Origin: Ptychodera flava
Taxonomy: Eukaryota; Hemichordata; Enteropneusta; Ptychoderidae
Direction of reading: 5' to 3'
Assembly: GCF_041260155.1 (NCBI RefSeq)
Contig: NC_091932.1
Span: 12,895,441-12,959,440, forward strand
Length of the DNA stretch: 64,000 nt
Positions 1-13,695 of this stretch are shown piece by piece. Position numbers and translations under genes: made by a program. The notes beneath the pieces were generated by a model. It did not search any database and was not told where the DNA came from. It saw nothing but the letters and a program-made list of their open reading frames with translations. Position 1 is the first letter of the stretch. Each line of letters begins with the position of its first letter.

Positions 1-1591
<1,591 letters not shown>

Positions 1592-1612
1592 GTTAAAAAC
1601 ATCCTGAATTAC

Positions 1613-2267
1613 CGAGACTGTTGCATATGATGCCAGCATCGAATTCATCGTCGCAAACATGTTCCCAGACTCCTTCCCTCAGTACTTCAACAATGCCATC
1701 AAAAGGTGTTGTCCCATCAGTGAGTCTGAACACAAAATCTTGACCTATAAGGGAATAAAATATGGAGTATCAAATCCAGGTTATATCGACAACATTAATG
1801 ATGAACTCAGGGTCTAATGATGCAGTTTGCTGTGCCCGAAGACTAAAAATATTTGAATACTCACGCTTTGAGTATTCGACGTGGTTCCGAATGTTAAAAA
1901 CTTCAAGACTCCGAATAGTGTAGTTTATGTGATTTTGATTTTGATTTTTTTGTTTTGATTTCTCAAGGACTGGCTAACTCGAGCGCCATCCGGGGCCTGT
2001 GATGTACGACTACTTTCACATCGTTAACTTTACAGGCAATTACACAGCAACATGTTGATTCTCATACATTTTTCTCTGCGCCCAATACATTTGAACTTCA
2101 ACACTGACGATCACATAGGTACTATCTTCGACTATGGCGACGACGAACGGTAAACTGGATAAGTACAACAATGTGAAAGTGCCGATCGTAACCTTACCGC
2201 TGACAGTTGTTTTGTAGCCCATGAAAGCCAGAAAGAACGCGATGTGTCCGTAGTTCATAAGTTCCAT
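1613..2267 (-). CDS. Gene D: 5' end of an SRCR-type receptor (partial)
   Basis: Two exons on the minus strand. Exon 1 (2198-2267, 70 nt) starts with ATG and encodes a signal peptide (MELMNYGHIAFFLAFMGYKT, then TVS), ending in phase 1 at a GTAAGG donor. Exon 2 (1613-1744, 132 nt, phase 1-1) encodes the first half of a scavenger receptor cysteine-rich domain: VFRLTDGTTPFDGIVEVL, then WEHVCDDEFDAGIICNSLG, ending at a GTAATT donor. The layout matches the first exons of genes A, B and C, where the SRCR domain is also split at the conserved ELG/SLG position. The remaining exons are not visible. It is likely a fifth, leftmost member of the receptor cluster; it could also be a 5' remnant. The SRCR call is secure, the completeness of the gene is not. 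Confidence 0.7.
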
Positions 2268-5200
2268 CTCGGTCCGTATCGAGGAAGAGTAAAAGACGAC
2301 AACAGCTTGCAGTTCAGAGTATCGGCAACGCCACTTTCAAGGTTGTTTCCGCATTACTTCCTTATTCGATTTTAGATACTGAATGTCATACCTATGCATG
2401 CTTAAAGAGAACATGTTTATTGTGTTGGACCGTATCGTATTGATATGGTAATGTGCCTTCTTTGTGATGAGGTCTGTGAGTAACATCCATGCTCAAGAAG
2501 ACTATAAAAGTCCACGATATGTAGCGCTGAAGTGCTACAGGAATGCTCAGCGGTTGCAAGGCTGTCTTGTGAAAATTTAATAATGTCACGTTTGATCTTG
2601 CTATTAAATTTTCCCGCGTGAGGATCGTCTCATAGCGGAAGACTGCCGAGTGCAGAGACGGCCATACCCCACAATGAGCTTCAGCTAAAACATAATCCGC
2701 TAAGTTTGGGAAAACAAATGGAGGTACAAGCTTGTGCGTCTATGGGGAAACCAAATCGTCTATGCAGAAAATGAACTTTGCCAGTTGTTTCATCACTGAA
2801 GTGGGTATATCCACAGAATCGTCTCCGGTTATCGACGGTGGTGCCCGAGAAAAAAGAAGTGTCGGTCCAGTCACGCTCAATGCATACACTCAAAGGGGTG
2901 CACGGTTAGAACCTAATGCATTGATGTTGCGTAATGTCTCACACACTATGTAAAACCAACTGTAATGATCTATAGTATAGCTCAGAGAATAACATCGTGT
3001 CGTTAATCGCTACTTGTACACAGTGCAACTACACATGAAGTGATGCTTACTTCACGACGCCCTCATACGTCATATTCTTTTTCTTCTGTAGTCACAGCGT
3101 GAAGGACAAAGTATCACTGTCCCACGACGATTTTTGAGGGGGGAGTATCTGATAACACGTACTCATGTAACAAAATCGCCGTTTTAATGTTACCTTACTC
3201 GTAACATGATATTTCACGTAAAAAACAACAAAAAAACCCACAAAAAACCGAACATATGATATCAAAACTTGCAAAATAATGTGGAAGTGATTGCGAAAAG
3301 TCACGCATCACTAGGACTCATTTATTATTTGCCAAAACGAATTTTCAAAAATTAAAAAAACTAACCAGGAACTGCAGTTATTCAACTTTCGATTAATACC
3401 GACATTAATCAATTTGACTGAAAAGACTTTTTATTGTTAATGAAACGATTAACAATAGCCTTTCCTTGTCTCCAGTCTCCATTGATAATACAGCCTTAAC
3501 TTTCTAGATTTTGTATTATGACAGAAAATGATGTGTTCATATTTGCAAGGGCAGAATTACACTGACATTTTTCAATAATAAACATGAAACAGTGTGAATT
3601 CTAAAGCGTTGTTGTAACTGCTCACGGATATCCGCATTACTTGGATGCTGTTTATTGTATTGCGAATACATTGTTATGTAACCGTTACTATTTACGTCCT
3701 CTGAATGGCAGTGTGGAAAAACCCCTGACGTCATGTTTCGAATGGTGAGACCTGGGAATGATCAATGCCCTGATAATGTGATATATTTCCTCATGGTTCT
3801 CAAATGGCACAACTGAAGGAAAACGACACCGGGCCTCGGACAATATATCCACCTCCGGCAAACTTTCACACGGAAGTTAATGACTACACATGTGACGACA
3901 AAAAGGCAAAAGAATAACCAGCGCAGACTTTTAGTCGCAAGATATCATTTATCAGGGTAAACATGACATACTTGATGTCATTTGATTTAGGCCAGCTTAC
4001 CAGCTGATATTTTTAGAAATCCAGATTATTTCACATTGATGGCCCACCTGTCATGAAATTGCTTGCGAACACTTTTCAAGCAGCAGCTTTATCGGATGCA
4101 CCCATACATGTAATGACGTTGATAGCAATCGTTTGTAACATTGTTATTCAGACAGTGAAAACATGTTACGTGGATGGTTTCATCTCAAAGGAGGAGGAAC
4201 ACCGTCAGATGTTGGCACCCTCTGTCTTTCGAAAGTTCAGAAGTATGAGATTACAGTATTATGATCACATTCTGCGACCGGAAGGCTGACATCTCTTCCC
4301 AGCTTGACCTCAGTTGACCTTTTTTGGCTAAAACCATATTGATTTCAAGAGCCTGCACGGACAATTTCTCCCTTTGTGAGCATCATTTCAGAGCCTAATC
4401 CACGGCCTGTTCAACTGAGCGCATGCGGGGCATCTTTCAGCCCTGATGTTGTCACGTTTTCAAACTCCTTTCTCTTTGGTGGACTCTAATCAACATACAT
4501 TTACGTTCCAAGATCGTGGTGAACCCCTTGTCAGTAAATAGTTTTCATGGTTTTGGTTTTTGTTCTAGTCAACATACTCCAGCAAATCAGCTGAACATTT
4601 AACCGTTTCATTCTTAAAGTTGAGATCAGTACTTCCATGCATGGAGTGCCTTTGGTGGTTGATAAACACAAACCCGTACTCCTCAGACAATTGTTAAATT
4701 GCATTGAAGCTTAGCATACTCCCAGTTCGGTCTTACCGACATAATTATCGCATCTATAAGCAGACGGCTGTAACAGATAGAAATGCATACGATTATCAGA
4801 TGTTCGGGTGTAACAATGGCCAACAGAATGATTATGTCTTTTAGGTTTTTATTTGGCGACATTCAAAGCTCACTTAAATAGATAATCTGACGGCTTTATC
4901 GCTATATCAAAGCAAATGAAATATTGCATCACTGATGACCTTGAAAAAAATTAACGGAGAGAAGCACCTGAGACCACTGACTGTACAACTTCGCAATCTC
5001 CTCCGATAACTTATAATTCTAAATATCACTGCTACATTCGAGACGGCTTGACAGCAATGGTTGCGGCGGTGACATCTTAACAAATAAGCGAACCCAATCA
5101 GGTGAATATGAAGAGAATAGTTTATGAATTTTACGACAATTGATGACATGCAATGCCATCGGTTTAAATATAGTGTTCCAAAGACTTATTTGGAGATGGA

Positions 5201-5416
5201 ACGTTCCTGATGAGTCTGTGTGTCTTTGACAATTGAAAGAACGATATGGCTGTCATTCGACATCTCATCCTTCGAGTACTGAATAAAAAAAATAGTCGCT
5301 AACTAAATGTCTTGTTCTCATCTCATATTACAACGACGAAACGTGTCCTGGTGCAACAGACCAGGGACTAATCAGTTTACAGATATCGAGCTATATATCA
5401 TCTCTGAATTGCATGT
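2268..5416. other. Intergenic, no supported gene
   Basis: Upstream of gene D. Only short chance reading frames without recognisable domains or coherent splice sites; no mobile element was identified here. Confidence 0.5.
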
Positions 5417-5522
5417 GGTTCTGGTTAGCCTAGATTCTATTCGTCCGCTTGCCTCCGTACTCCGACCCACTCCTCGGAGGTACGGAGGCGAGCGGACGAA
5501 TAGAATCTAGGCTAGGTTCTGG
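5417..5522. mobile_element. 90-bp near-perfect foldback (MITE) with 8-bp target duplication
   Basis: Two arms of about 40 bp (5426-5464 and 5475-5514) are inverted copies with one mismatch and one gap, separated by a 10-base loop. The unit is flanked on both sides by the direct repeat GGTTCTGG (5417-5424 and 5515-5522), which looks like an 8-bp target-site duplication. Eight-base duplications are typical of hAT and some other DNA transposons; the superfamily cannot be fixed from this alone. Confidence 0.7.
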
Positions 5523-5593
5523 TTGATTTTCTACAATTAGACATCCCACTTTTTAATATGAGCATTCAACTTGTTTTGTGTTTTTTTCTGTAA

Positions 5594-5836
5594 GGCGCTT
5601 TAAAAAAATCTTTATTTGCCGTCCGTGTGCTGGTAGATTTTCAGAGAAAATCAAGAAAACAAAGACAATGTTAACACTATTACATTTAATATCATTGTTT
5701 TAAAAGAAGCCAAATTAAAATTTAACTTATGTTAATACACTTGTGTTTTTTTGTCTGTGTTTGTTTTTTCCCTGGCTGGCTGGTAGGTTTTTCAAAAATC
5801 AAAGGACGGCAAACAGAGAATTGTCTTTAAGTGGCC
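5594..5836. mobile_element. MITE, Harbinger-like termini, TAA duplication
   Basis: The ends GGCGCTTTAAAAAAAT and (inverted) GGCCACTTAAAGACAAT, followed by a shared TTTGCCGTCC, form imperfect terminal inverted repeats of about 34 bp. The element is flanked by TAA on each side (5591-5593, 5837-5839). GG-rich ends with a 3-bp TWA duplication are the PIF/Harbinger pattern. No coding capacity. Confidence 0.5.
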
Positions 5837-6413
5837 TAAGCAATGTAATTTGGACTGAGTGTTATAAGCTGTAAATTCGATATGTTCTCCTGCTCTTGAA
5901 AGCATTTGAACTATCATGAAAAGCAATTTATCTTACATTCAGCGTTACCGATGGTGTATGAGGAGACTCTTCTAAACCATGTCAATTTCTCCCATGTAGT
6001 GCATCGCAGTTATGTATTCATTTACGTTGCGTTGTATTAATCGTCATCATTGCAGGCTGTTACCACACCTTCAAAACAGGAAGAGTTAAGTTTAGGGGAT
6101 TGTTAACTAATAGCTTATCTCGTGCCTGTCTTTAGATTTAATTGGATTAGACGTATCATTATCGTCTAGTTTGTTACCTAACCTTATCAAAATAACACAC
6201 GTATCATGTGATGATTGCGTGGCAATACTAGTATTCTTCAAACATCAGCCGTGTTCATTTCAGGCCTCCGAGTACCGGGTATTTCGATCTTCTTCGGCAC
6301 TCTTCGCCGGAAAATCTCAAGGTAGCTATGCCTTCGAAATAACTCAGAGATTAGGCTTCAGTTAGTGCATCTGTCTTGGTTGGAACCCTCCAGTGGTAAA
6401 GGTAGGTACAACC

Positions 6414-6619
6414 AACACGATTGGAACTATATTTGGAATAATCGGATCTTCATATTTTTCAAATTTCTAAAAAATGTTAGCTGCCCTATAGCTGAAAGTT
6501 GCAATATTACAAATTACTCATAAAAACAAGTGTATAACTTAAAAAGATAAGCTTACATTTGCAGATTAAACAGACATTATTTCACCATCCAGTTATTCCA
6601 AATTAGTTGCAATCGTGTT
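6414..6619. mobile_element. 206-bp MITE, family copy 1
   Basis: Ends AACACGATTG...CAATCGTGTT form inverted repeats of about 30 bp with a few mismatches, flanked by AACC (6410-6413 and 6620-6623). The interior is the reverse complement of a related element at 50896-51109, which shows that this is a dispersed family. Confidence 0.7.
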
Positions 6620-6623
6620 AACC

Positions 6624-7682
6624 ATGTCCCGTAATCGCATTAAAATACTTAAATTTCACTCAAATCTTGCATCCTAAACAAGACCTCTAACATTAGTAAT
6701 AAATAACATCTTGCATGGGTCTCATAATAAATGCTAAGAACTGTTTCCAACTCTCGCACGTGTTTAACAACGCATGAAATGTACGGCATTGTTAAATAAA
6801 TAGGCTATCGAGACACAATTTCACTAAGGTGTCCAACAAGTACACATTTTACGAGTAAGGATATCGCAAAAATATCTGAAAGAATAAATCAAAACTCTCA
6901 GGCTGTCGACAAGTATTTATCACAGTTGTAACGACAGCAAACCATACCTCGACGTCTTGTACCCTGTGTATTCGATCTCGTAACACGAACAGTGTTTTCT
7001 CTGCATGTTCACTGAAGCGGGCAATTTCTGCCCCATTCCTCAAAATTAGGGGGCAAACTTGACATTTGAGGGGGCAGTATTTTTTTAATGCTTACTAATG
7101 ACATTAAACAACATATCCTATCAAAACATGAACATAAAATGGTACTAGTATCCATGAAGACTGAAGCACAACTATGTCCTTTACAGTGTTTCGGTTTTCT
7201 TTTCGATGCGTACACTCCACGTTATTCACGTCACCAAAATTGAATGACAGGCGATATTTTGTCTTTTCCGGGGGGATATTCTGAATAGAAATAACGGCAA
7301 AGTTACAGGTCACTACACTGTGCGCTTGGGTCACCATCCTACGGACGTATTTGCGTGCTGTGTTTTGTGCGCGATTTTCGCGCAGTCAGTAACTTTAAAG
7401 GGCAGAAAATGGCTCGAAATGCGCAATTTGCGCAATCGCGCAGTCGAGAGAAAACCCTGAAACACGAAAATGTTTTCATCTGACTTCTTTGAAAACGAGA
7501 ACTTTCAGCAGATAATTTACATCATCCATAATTTAAAACATCCATAAGGAGTTTATAATCATCCTTGCTGAAACTGAATTTTTGGCTATGGCAGGAGGTT
7601 AGAATCGGTCATTTCTACCCAGATCATTTCTAAACGTATATTTTCGCATTCTAAACTAGCAATGAAGATGTGTGTATATGTA

Positions 7683-7740
<58 letters not shown>

Positions 7741-8101
7741 AATTCAATATCTTCGTAATCTTATCTGAAAGACTTGAAATTGCAATTATCTCTGCGACCC
7801 ACTAGCCGTCACTTCTCATTGGTCGATCCTGACCACTATCTTTGGTGATGTTCATCAAAACAATTGCGACAAAGTGATATAATCTGACACAACGATAACG
7901 TTTAAACAGAGTCCCTTCTAATGCGCAGTTTTGCGAAGTGATCACGCACAAGTACCAAAGATTGGATCTCGCCGACGTAGCGAGAAGATATGACGTTCGG
8001 TTGGGGATCTGCAAAAAATCAAAGCTAGCGAGATCGATAACACTGCTTAAGAAGACAATTTTATCTCTCGATTGTAAAGGAGTGATCTCATTTGTCATTA
8101 G
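6624..8101. repeat. Intergenic; (TA)n microsatellite, no supported gene
   Basis: Contains an uninterrupted TA repeat at about 7687-7737. A region with several GCGCA motifs (about 7360-7450) looks repetitive but has no defined ends. No gene supported. Confidence 0.6.
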
Positions 8102-8105
8102 TACC
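8102..8105. repeat. Target-site duplication (TACC), left
   Basis: TACC immediately before the left LTR is repeated at 14280-14283 immediately after the right LTR. A 4-bp duplication is normal for Ty3/Gypsy integrases. Confidence 0.75.
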
Positions 8106-8671
8106 TGTTACGTGCAGAGAAAAACGAACAAAAGGGTGAACTCAGCAGTTTCCGTTTAAACAAAATTTATTACGAAAACAAAACTAATTGCTAAGTCAGG
8201 GATAGAGTACAAGCTTTAAAAGTGTACAGACTACTTATCTCAGCTGGGACGGCAAAGCTCCAGTCTCAGAGTTGTAACAGTCAGTTGGATGAATGAACAG
8301 TCCTTGCAGGCTTGAAGCTGCACAAAGTCCACAGTATAAATCCAGCGTTGACAGTGAAGGTCTTGAAAAGTCTTGAGATGACTACTGCTGGAGTTTAGTA
8401 ACACACAAGAGACACGATCCCAAAAGTCTGACTGGAAGCTGAGCACGTCCCTTTTATAAAGGCATATAAGAACAATCTAGAACTTTTATTGACATGCTAA
8501 TTACTGTTCTAAAATTATCTCTCTTACACAACTAATCAACTTTCCAGAACATTCCAAACATGACTAATTGAATTCAAGGTTGTGAGGTCATTAAGGGCAG
8601 TGACCTTGAGAATGTTCTAGACTAATTGAACTCAGGTCATGATGAGTGTGGGGGAAATGACCTACATAACA
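8106..8671 (-). repeat. 3' LTR (566 bp)
   Basis: Starts TGTTACG and ends CATAACA. Matches the LTR at 13716-14279 without base substitutions; only small indels in A, C, G and CA runs differ. Carries the same TATA-like and AATAAA signals as the other LTR. Confidence 0.95.
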
Positions 8672-8690
8672 CACCCCCTCTTCAAAAAAA
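8672..8690 (-). promoter_or_regulatory. Polypurine tract of the LTR element
   Basis: On the minus strand GAAGAGGGGGTG directly abuts the 3' LTR, the expected primer for plus-strand DNA synthesis. Confidence 0.75.
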
Positions 8691-8808
8691 AAGAAAATTT
8701 TTCAAAGAAAAATCTTTCTTTTACAAATGTAATCTTGAAAAAGATTTAAGTACTCAAATTTTTTTGTACTCTAAAGTAAAATTTCTTGAAAGTGAACAAC
8801 AATAAACT

Positions 8809-9487
8809 CTAAATACGAGAGAGACAGTCTGCAATTAAATTGTCTCTGCCTTTGATATGTCTAATGTCAAGATTAAACTCCTGTAACATTAAACTCCATC
8901 TTAGCAATCTCTGATTTTTGCCTTTAAATTTCTGCAGAAAAACAAGAGGGTTGTGATCAATATAACCACTATTGGCTGATTTGAAGAAGTAAATAAACTT
9001 CAAAATGCTGTAAAGCTAATATCAAAGATAAACACTCTTTTTCAATTGTAGAGTAGTTTCTCTGGGATTTGTTAAATTTGCGTGAAAAATAGCAAACAGG
9101 ATGATCTATACCATGACTATCCTCTTGCAATAAAACAGCACCAGCAGCCGTATCACTAGCATCTACAGCTAATTTGAATGGCAAAGTGAAATCTGGTGCA
9201 GACAACACTGGGGCACTTTGCAGTATGGCTTTAAGTGTATCAAATGCCTGTTGGCATTGCTCTGACCAAACAAACTTTACTTTCTTTTTAAGTAAGTTAG
9301 TCAAAGGCTCAGTAATTGCGGAGAAATTTGGACAGAATTTTCTGTAGTAACCAGCCATACCGAGAAAGCGCATCAGTTGTCGTTTGCAGTTTGGTATGGG
9401 AAAACTTGAAATGGCACTGATTTTGGCATCAACAGGTTTTACCTCACCCTGTCCTACAGTATGTCCGAGGTAAATTACCCTCGCCAA
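8809..9487 (-). pseudogene. RNase H domain of the LTR element
   Basis: Starts as the connection region after RT (FLGMAGYYRKFCPNFS) followed by the RNase H core: KLAVDASDTAAGAVLLQ, then FSRKFNKSQRNYSTIEKECL. After a frame change near 9000 the C-terminal part continues (HNPLVFLQKFKGKNQRLLRW, then FNLDIRHIKGRDNLIADCLS). These are standard Ty3/Gypsy RNase H motifs including the DAS catalytic region. It degrades the RNA strand of the replication hybrid. The frame change makes the domain discontinuous. Confidence 0.88.
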
Positions 9488-10272
9488 CCAAACTCAGATT
9501 TGGCAAGGTTGACAGTCAACATTGCTTTGCTCAGTCTCTCAAAGAACTTCCGCATGAGCTTGATGTGTTCCTCCCAGGTGTCACTATACAGGATGACGTC
9601 GTCAACGTAAGCTGCACACCCGTCTAGCCCAGATATGACGTCGTTGATCATCCGTTGGAACGTTGCCGGAGAGTTCTTCATTCCGAATGGCATCACCTTG
9701 TACTGGAACAATCCGTCTGGCGTAACAAAGGCGGATATTTCATGAGCACGATCCGTCAGAGGGACTTGCCAAAATCCCTTCAGTAGGTCAAATTTCGTCA
9801 CATACTTGGCTTTTCCCACTCGGTCGATGCAGTCATCAATCCTCGGGATTGGGAAAGTGTCTGTCTTTGTTAAAGTGTTGACCTTCCTAAAGTCTGTGCA
9901 CATACGATAACTGTGATCTGATTTGGGAACAAGTATACACGGCGAACTCCAGTTACTTTTACTGGGTTCAATAAAGTCATTGTCCAGCAGGTATTTGACT
10001 TCTTCCTGGAGATATTTTGCTTTTGTTGGATTCAGTCTGTATGGATGTTGTTTTACAGGCTTACTGTCCCCAACATCAACGTCGTGATAGATGACGTTTG
10101 TCCTCGTTGGAACATCTTGAAACAGGTGTTTATATTCGTGGAGCAGTTCTTTCACCTGTTGTTGTTGTTCTGGCTGGAGGTGTGCCAACTTTGTAGACTC
10201 CAGCTTCTCCAGGATTTCTGAGTTCTGAAGCTTGACCGAGCCCAGCTTTGAGTTTAGAGTATTTTCACTCAA
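9475..10272 (-). pseudogene. Reverse transcriptase of the LTR element
   Basis: 265 codons open from the ATG at 10272. Motifs in order: PYRLNP and VKYLLDNDFIEPSKSNWSSP, RMCTDFRKVN, TFPIPRID, FDLLKGFWQVPL, FVTPDGLFQYKVMPFGMKNS, and the catalytic AAYVDDVILYS. All match the Ty3/Gypsy family, and the fingers-palm core is intact in one frame. It overlaps the start of the RNase H reading frame by 13 bases, which indicates a frame change between the two. It lies downstream of integrase rather than upstream, which defines the unusual order of this element. Confidence 0.93.
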
Positions 10273-10450
10273 GTCAGTTTCAGTATCACTATCTTCATAT
10301 GACTGATCTTGCTAATGACAGACTGACTGTACTGACAGGCTGAGTTATAGTAGATTATCCCTATCCAAATATGGCTTAAGCATATTTATGTGACATAGCT
10401 GTTTTTGTTTTCGCCTGTCAGGTGTTATTATGATGTAATTTAAATCACTC

Positions 10451-11310
10451 TCATTTCTTATCAATTAGGTATGGCCCAAGTAACGAGCATGGAGTGGTTT
10501 GCCAGGAATTGGAAGTAGAACAAGAACTTTTGACCTGGTTCAAACTTCCGTTTTGAGGTGTTTTTATCGTATTTGTTTTCATTGACTGCTGAGATGACTC
10601 AAGATTTTCTCTGGCTAATTCACATGCTTTAGAGAGTTTTGTACGAAAATCTGACACATATTGCAAAATATTCAGACAATCATCATCGTCTGATAGGAAT
10701 TTCTCTTTAACGAGCTTAAGTGGGCCACGGACTGTATGTCCAAATACAAGCTCAAATGGGCTAAAACCAAGAGACTCTTGAATTGACTCTCTAACAGCAA
10801 AGAGCAGAAAATGAATTCCTTCATCCCACTGCTTCTCTGTGTCAAAACAGTAGGTCCTAATCATGTTTTTCAAAGTTTGATGAAATCGCTCAAAGCACCC
10901 TGACTTTCTGGATGATAGGCGGATGACCTATACTGTTTAATGCCTAGCTGATCCATTACTTGTTGAAAAATTCCAGACATAAAGTTGGAGCCTTGATCGG
11001 ACTGGACACATTTAGGGAGGCCAAATAAAGTGAAAAATTTGACTAAAGCTCTCACTATAGTCTTTGTCTTTATATTTCTCAGTGGTATGGCTTCGGGAAC
11101 CGAGTTGATGTACACATTATTGTCAGCATGTACTCATTTCCTGATCTTGTTTTTGGTAGGGGCCCAACACAGTCTATTAGTATCCTACTAAATGGTTCTT
11201 GAAATGCAGGAATTGGCTGTAAAGGGGCCTTTGGAATGGTCTGATTTGGCTTTCCTACCATTTGACATGTGTGACAAGTTTTACAGAAATGTGCTACATC
11301 CTGCCTGAGA
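10451..11310 (-). pseudogene. Integrase of the LTR element
   Basis: Fragments in order: zinc finger (H residues in HETPWAGHLGVRKTYH at about 11340, then CKTCHTCQ after a frame change near 11310); catalytic core with first Asp in RILIDCVGPLP, second in CVQSDQGSNFMSG and the Glu in SSAYHPESQGAL; then QWDEGIHFLLFAVRESIQES and GFSPFELVFGHTVRGPLKL of the C-terminal part. All three DDE residues are present, but the protein is split into at least three frames (11079-11261, 10870-11115, 10451-10873). It inserts the DNA copy into the genome. Its position before RT is confirmed by coordinates. Confidence 0.9.
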
Positions 11311-12180
11311 TTAGGCCAATAAAGTGACTGAGAATTTTATGATAAGTTTTCCTGACTCCTAAGTGACCAGCCCAGGGCGTTTCATGGGCCAGGCGCAATA
11401 TTTCAGCACGGTAGGGCTTTGGAACCACAATTTGATGTTTTATAGCCCAATCGTCATCAACCAAAACATCTGGAGGTCTCCATTTACGCATGAGAATACC
11501 AGACTTTGTATAATAGGAAACAGAGCTATCTGAAGTTTTACCTTCATCATCTACCCTGTCAAACAAAGACAAAATATCTGGGTCTTTGTGTTGTTCTGCA
11601 ATGAGATTTGATCTAGAAAATGTCTGACTTTGGTCAGCAGAAGTTTTACTGGAAGTTTCAAATTCACGAGGGATAACGGAATGATCCGTGTCAAACACCT
11701 GACTGAGAAAGGTGTCATTTAAGTCAACATCTGTGACATTATTTTTGAGAGTATTTTGATTCTCAGAAGTTTTCTTTGACATGGCTCGAGTAATGGCACA
11801 TGATGGGAAAAGGCCGGGAATGTCTTCCTCTATTGGCTCTGGATTTTGATCTAAACTAGGATTATCAGTCACAAGTGGATTAGTAATGACCTTGTCCCCA
11901 GCAAGGTCGTTTCCGAGAAGAAGGTGAATCCCTTCAAAAGGCAAAAAAGGCCTAATACCTAAAGTCACAGGTCCAGAAACAAAGTCCGAAGACAAATAGA
12001 CATTATGGAGAGAAACAGGAATGTAGTCATTACAATCTACCCCCTTAATAAGAACTTTAGAACCTGAAAATGACTTTTCAGAAAACGGCAGGGTATCTGC
12101 CAACAAAAGAGACTGGGAAGCCCTGGTATCTCTTAAAATTTTGACAGGGGTATCGGAAGAAAAATCACTAGAAAGTGATA
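11311..12180 (-). pseudogene. Protease and spacer of the LTR element
   Basis: The aspartic protease motif reads ILRDTRASQSLLL, so the usual active-site DTG is DTR here (the AGG codon at 12122-12124 replaces a Gly codon). Downstream, GIRPFLPFEGIHLLLGNDLA is the typical second conserved segment (family form ILGxDLL). The same frame runs on through a Ser/Asp-rich spacer into the integrase zinc finger. The Gly of DTG is needed for the active-site geometry, so this copy's protease is probably inactive. Confidence 0.82.
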
Positions 12181-12382
12181 TAAACCATCATGAATAAATG
12201 GTTCGAAAATACCCATAATGCTATCTCGAGAAGAATTGACCTTGACCTCATTAATTGGGGATAGAGGGGTTTAACCTCAGAAAATGTGTTGCACACATTA
12301 TTAGACTCTAATTGAGTTGATGAAGAAATAAAGCCGGTGGGCTTAGATCCACTTTGACCACTTTGACCTTCACGTTTTCTTT

Positions 12383-12665
12383 TCAATTGAAACACTCTGA
12401 CATTAAATGGCCGTCTTTCTTGACAATAATTACAAGAAAGTGTACCGAACTGTTTGTCAGAAGGAGATTGAGACTTGGGATCTGATGATGTGGAAGTGTT
12501 ACTTGAATTTTGTGAACTGTTGTCATTTGATTTTCTACTGTCCTTTGAGAAATTCTTGGATGAAAAGGACGAGTTAAATTTACCTGCATTGTTTCTGTAT
12601 GGAAAAGACTGGGATGGTTTGCTGTGAAATGAAGATTTGTGGGTCAATGAATAATCATCGGCCAA
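12383..12665 (-). pseudogene. Gag zinc knuckle and Ser-rich region
   Basis: A Ser/Asn-rich segment (for example SSKNFSKDSRKSNDNSSQNS) leads into CNYC in one frame and KKDGHLMSECFN in another. Together they form a CCHC knuckle (C-x2-C-x4-H-x4-C) interrupted by a frame change. This is the nucleic-acid-binding part of gag. Confidence 0.75.
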
Positions 12666-12679
12666 ACGTGCAGCAACCT

Positions 12680-13613
12680 CTAATGTATCTGCCTTTTGTT
12701 CATTGATAAACGTCTTGATGTCACTCCGGATGCACCTTTTAATTCCTCAATCAAAACAAGCTGTCGTAATTTGTCATAATTCTGACTGACCTTTTCAGAA
12801 GAACACCAACGATCAAACAGTTGTTCTTTTGTTCGAGCAAATTCAACATAAGTTTGATCCTTCACCTTCTCACAATCCCTAAATTTCTGACGGTAAGCTT
12901 CAGGCACCAACTCATAGCCCTTGAGAATTAATTCCTTCACAGAATCATAATCTGAAGCCTGCTCTACTGACAACTGAATGTAAATTTCTCTGGCTTTACC
13001 CACCAAAGCACTCTGCAAAAGCATAGACCAGGACTCCTTAGGCCAATTCAGACTCTGAGCAATTTTCTCAAAATGAAGGAAATATTTATCAACATCCTTT
13101 TCTTGGAAAGGGGGAACTAACCTGAAATGCTTAGTGATGTCAAACTTGTCTGAAGGGAAGAATTTTCCTGACTGTCCAAGCTCTAAACGTTTTATTTCTA
13201 CCTGTAATCGCTGTTCTTCTAATCGCAATTCTTTTTCTTTCTGTCTTTCTTCCATTTCTAACTGCATTTGTATTTTTTCCTTTTCTAATGCCTGTCTCTC
13301 TTTTTCCATTTGTAATTCTTTCTCTCTCATTTGTAATTCTAGTTTCTTGATCTCCAAATTTGTCTGCATTTCTAATTCTAATTTCTGAGTTCAGAGGTAG
13401 ACTCGGGCTCATAATCTTTCAGGGTGGATTCCTCAAATTGGCCTAAATCAACTAGATGTTTGGCAATACGGTACTGTATTTCCCTCTTGCGCATAGATCT
13501 TTTGACTTCTACTTTAAGGAAATTGGCCAGTGTTATGAGGTTGTCTTTCTGAGGGAATTAAATGTGTCCTGATCAAGGTCATCCATAAATTCGTCTGGTT
13601 TAAATTCCGCCAT
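12680..13613 (-). pseudogene. Gag (SCAN-like) of the LTR element
   Basis: The likely start is the ATG at 13613 (MAEFKPDEFMDDLDQ). After a frame change near 13550 it continues as LITLANFLKVEVKRSMRKRE and HLVDLGQFEEST. A second change leads to the long frame starting at 13369: a highly charged Glu/Gln/Lys/Arg coiled coil, then a helical domain with DKYFLHFEKIAQSLNWPKES, LLQSALVGKAREIYIQLS and YRQKFRDCEKVKDQTYVEFA. That helical segment resembles the SCAN-type capsid domain of Gmr1-like elements. Gag forms the particle that carries the element's RNA. Confidence 0.85.
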
Positions 13614-13695
13614 TATTAAATTTCGCTGAGTTCACAGTATACAGTAGTTTTGAAAAGGCTGTCAAAATGTTGTCAAACGGCTCAAAATATTCGTC

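Noticed and set aside
4053..4289. 78-codon plus ORF with a hydrophobic stretch
   Set aside because: No family similarity, no neighbouring exons with compatible splice sites.
7360..7450. Cluster of GCGCA motifs as a regulatory or origin-like signal
   Set aside because: No defined ends, no second copy and no adjacent gene; nothing supports a function.
13134..13412. Second frames through the gag coiled coil on both strands
   Set aside because: Low-complexity Lys/Glu/Arg coding makes the other frames open too; only the minus frame 12680-13369 leads into the SCAN-like domain.
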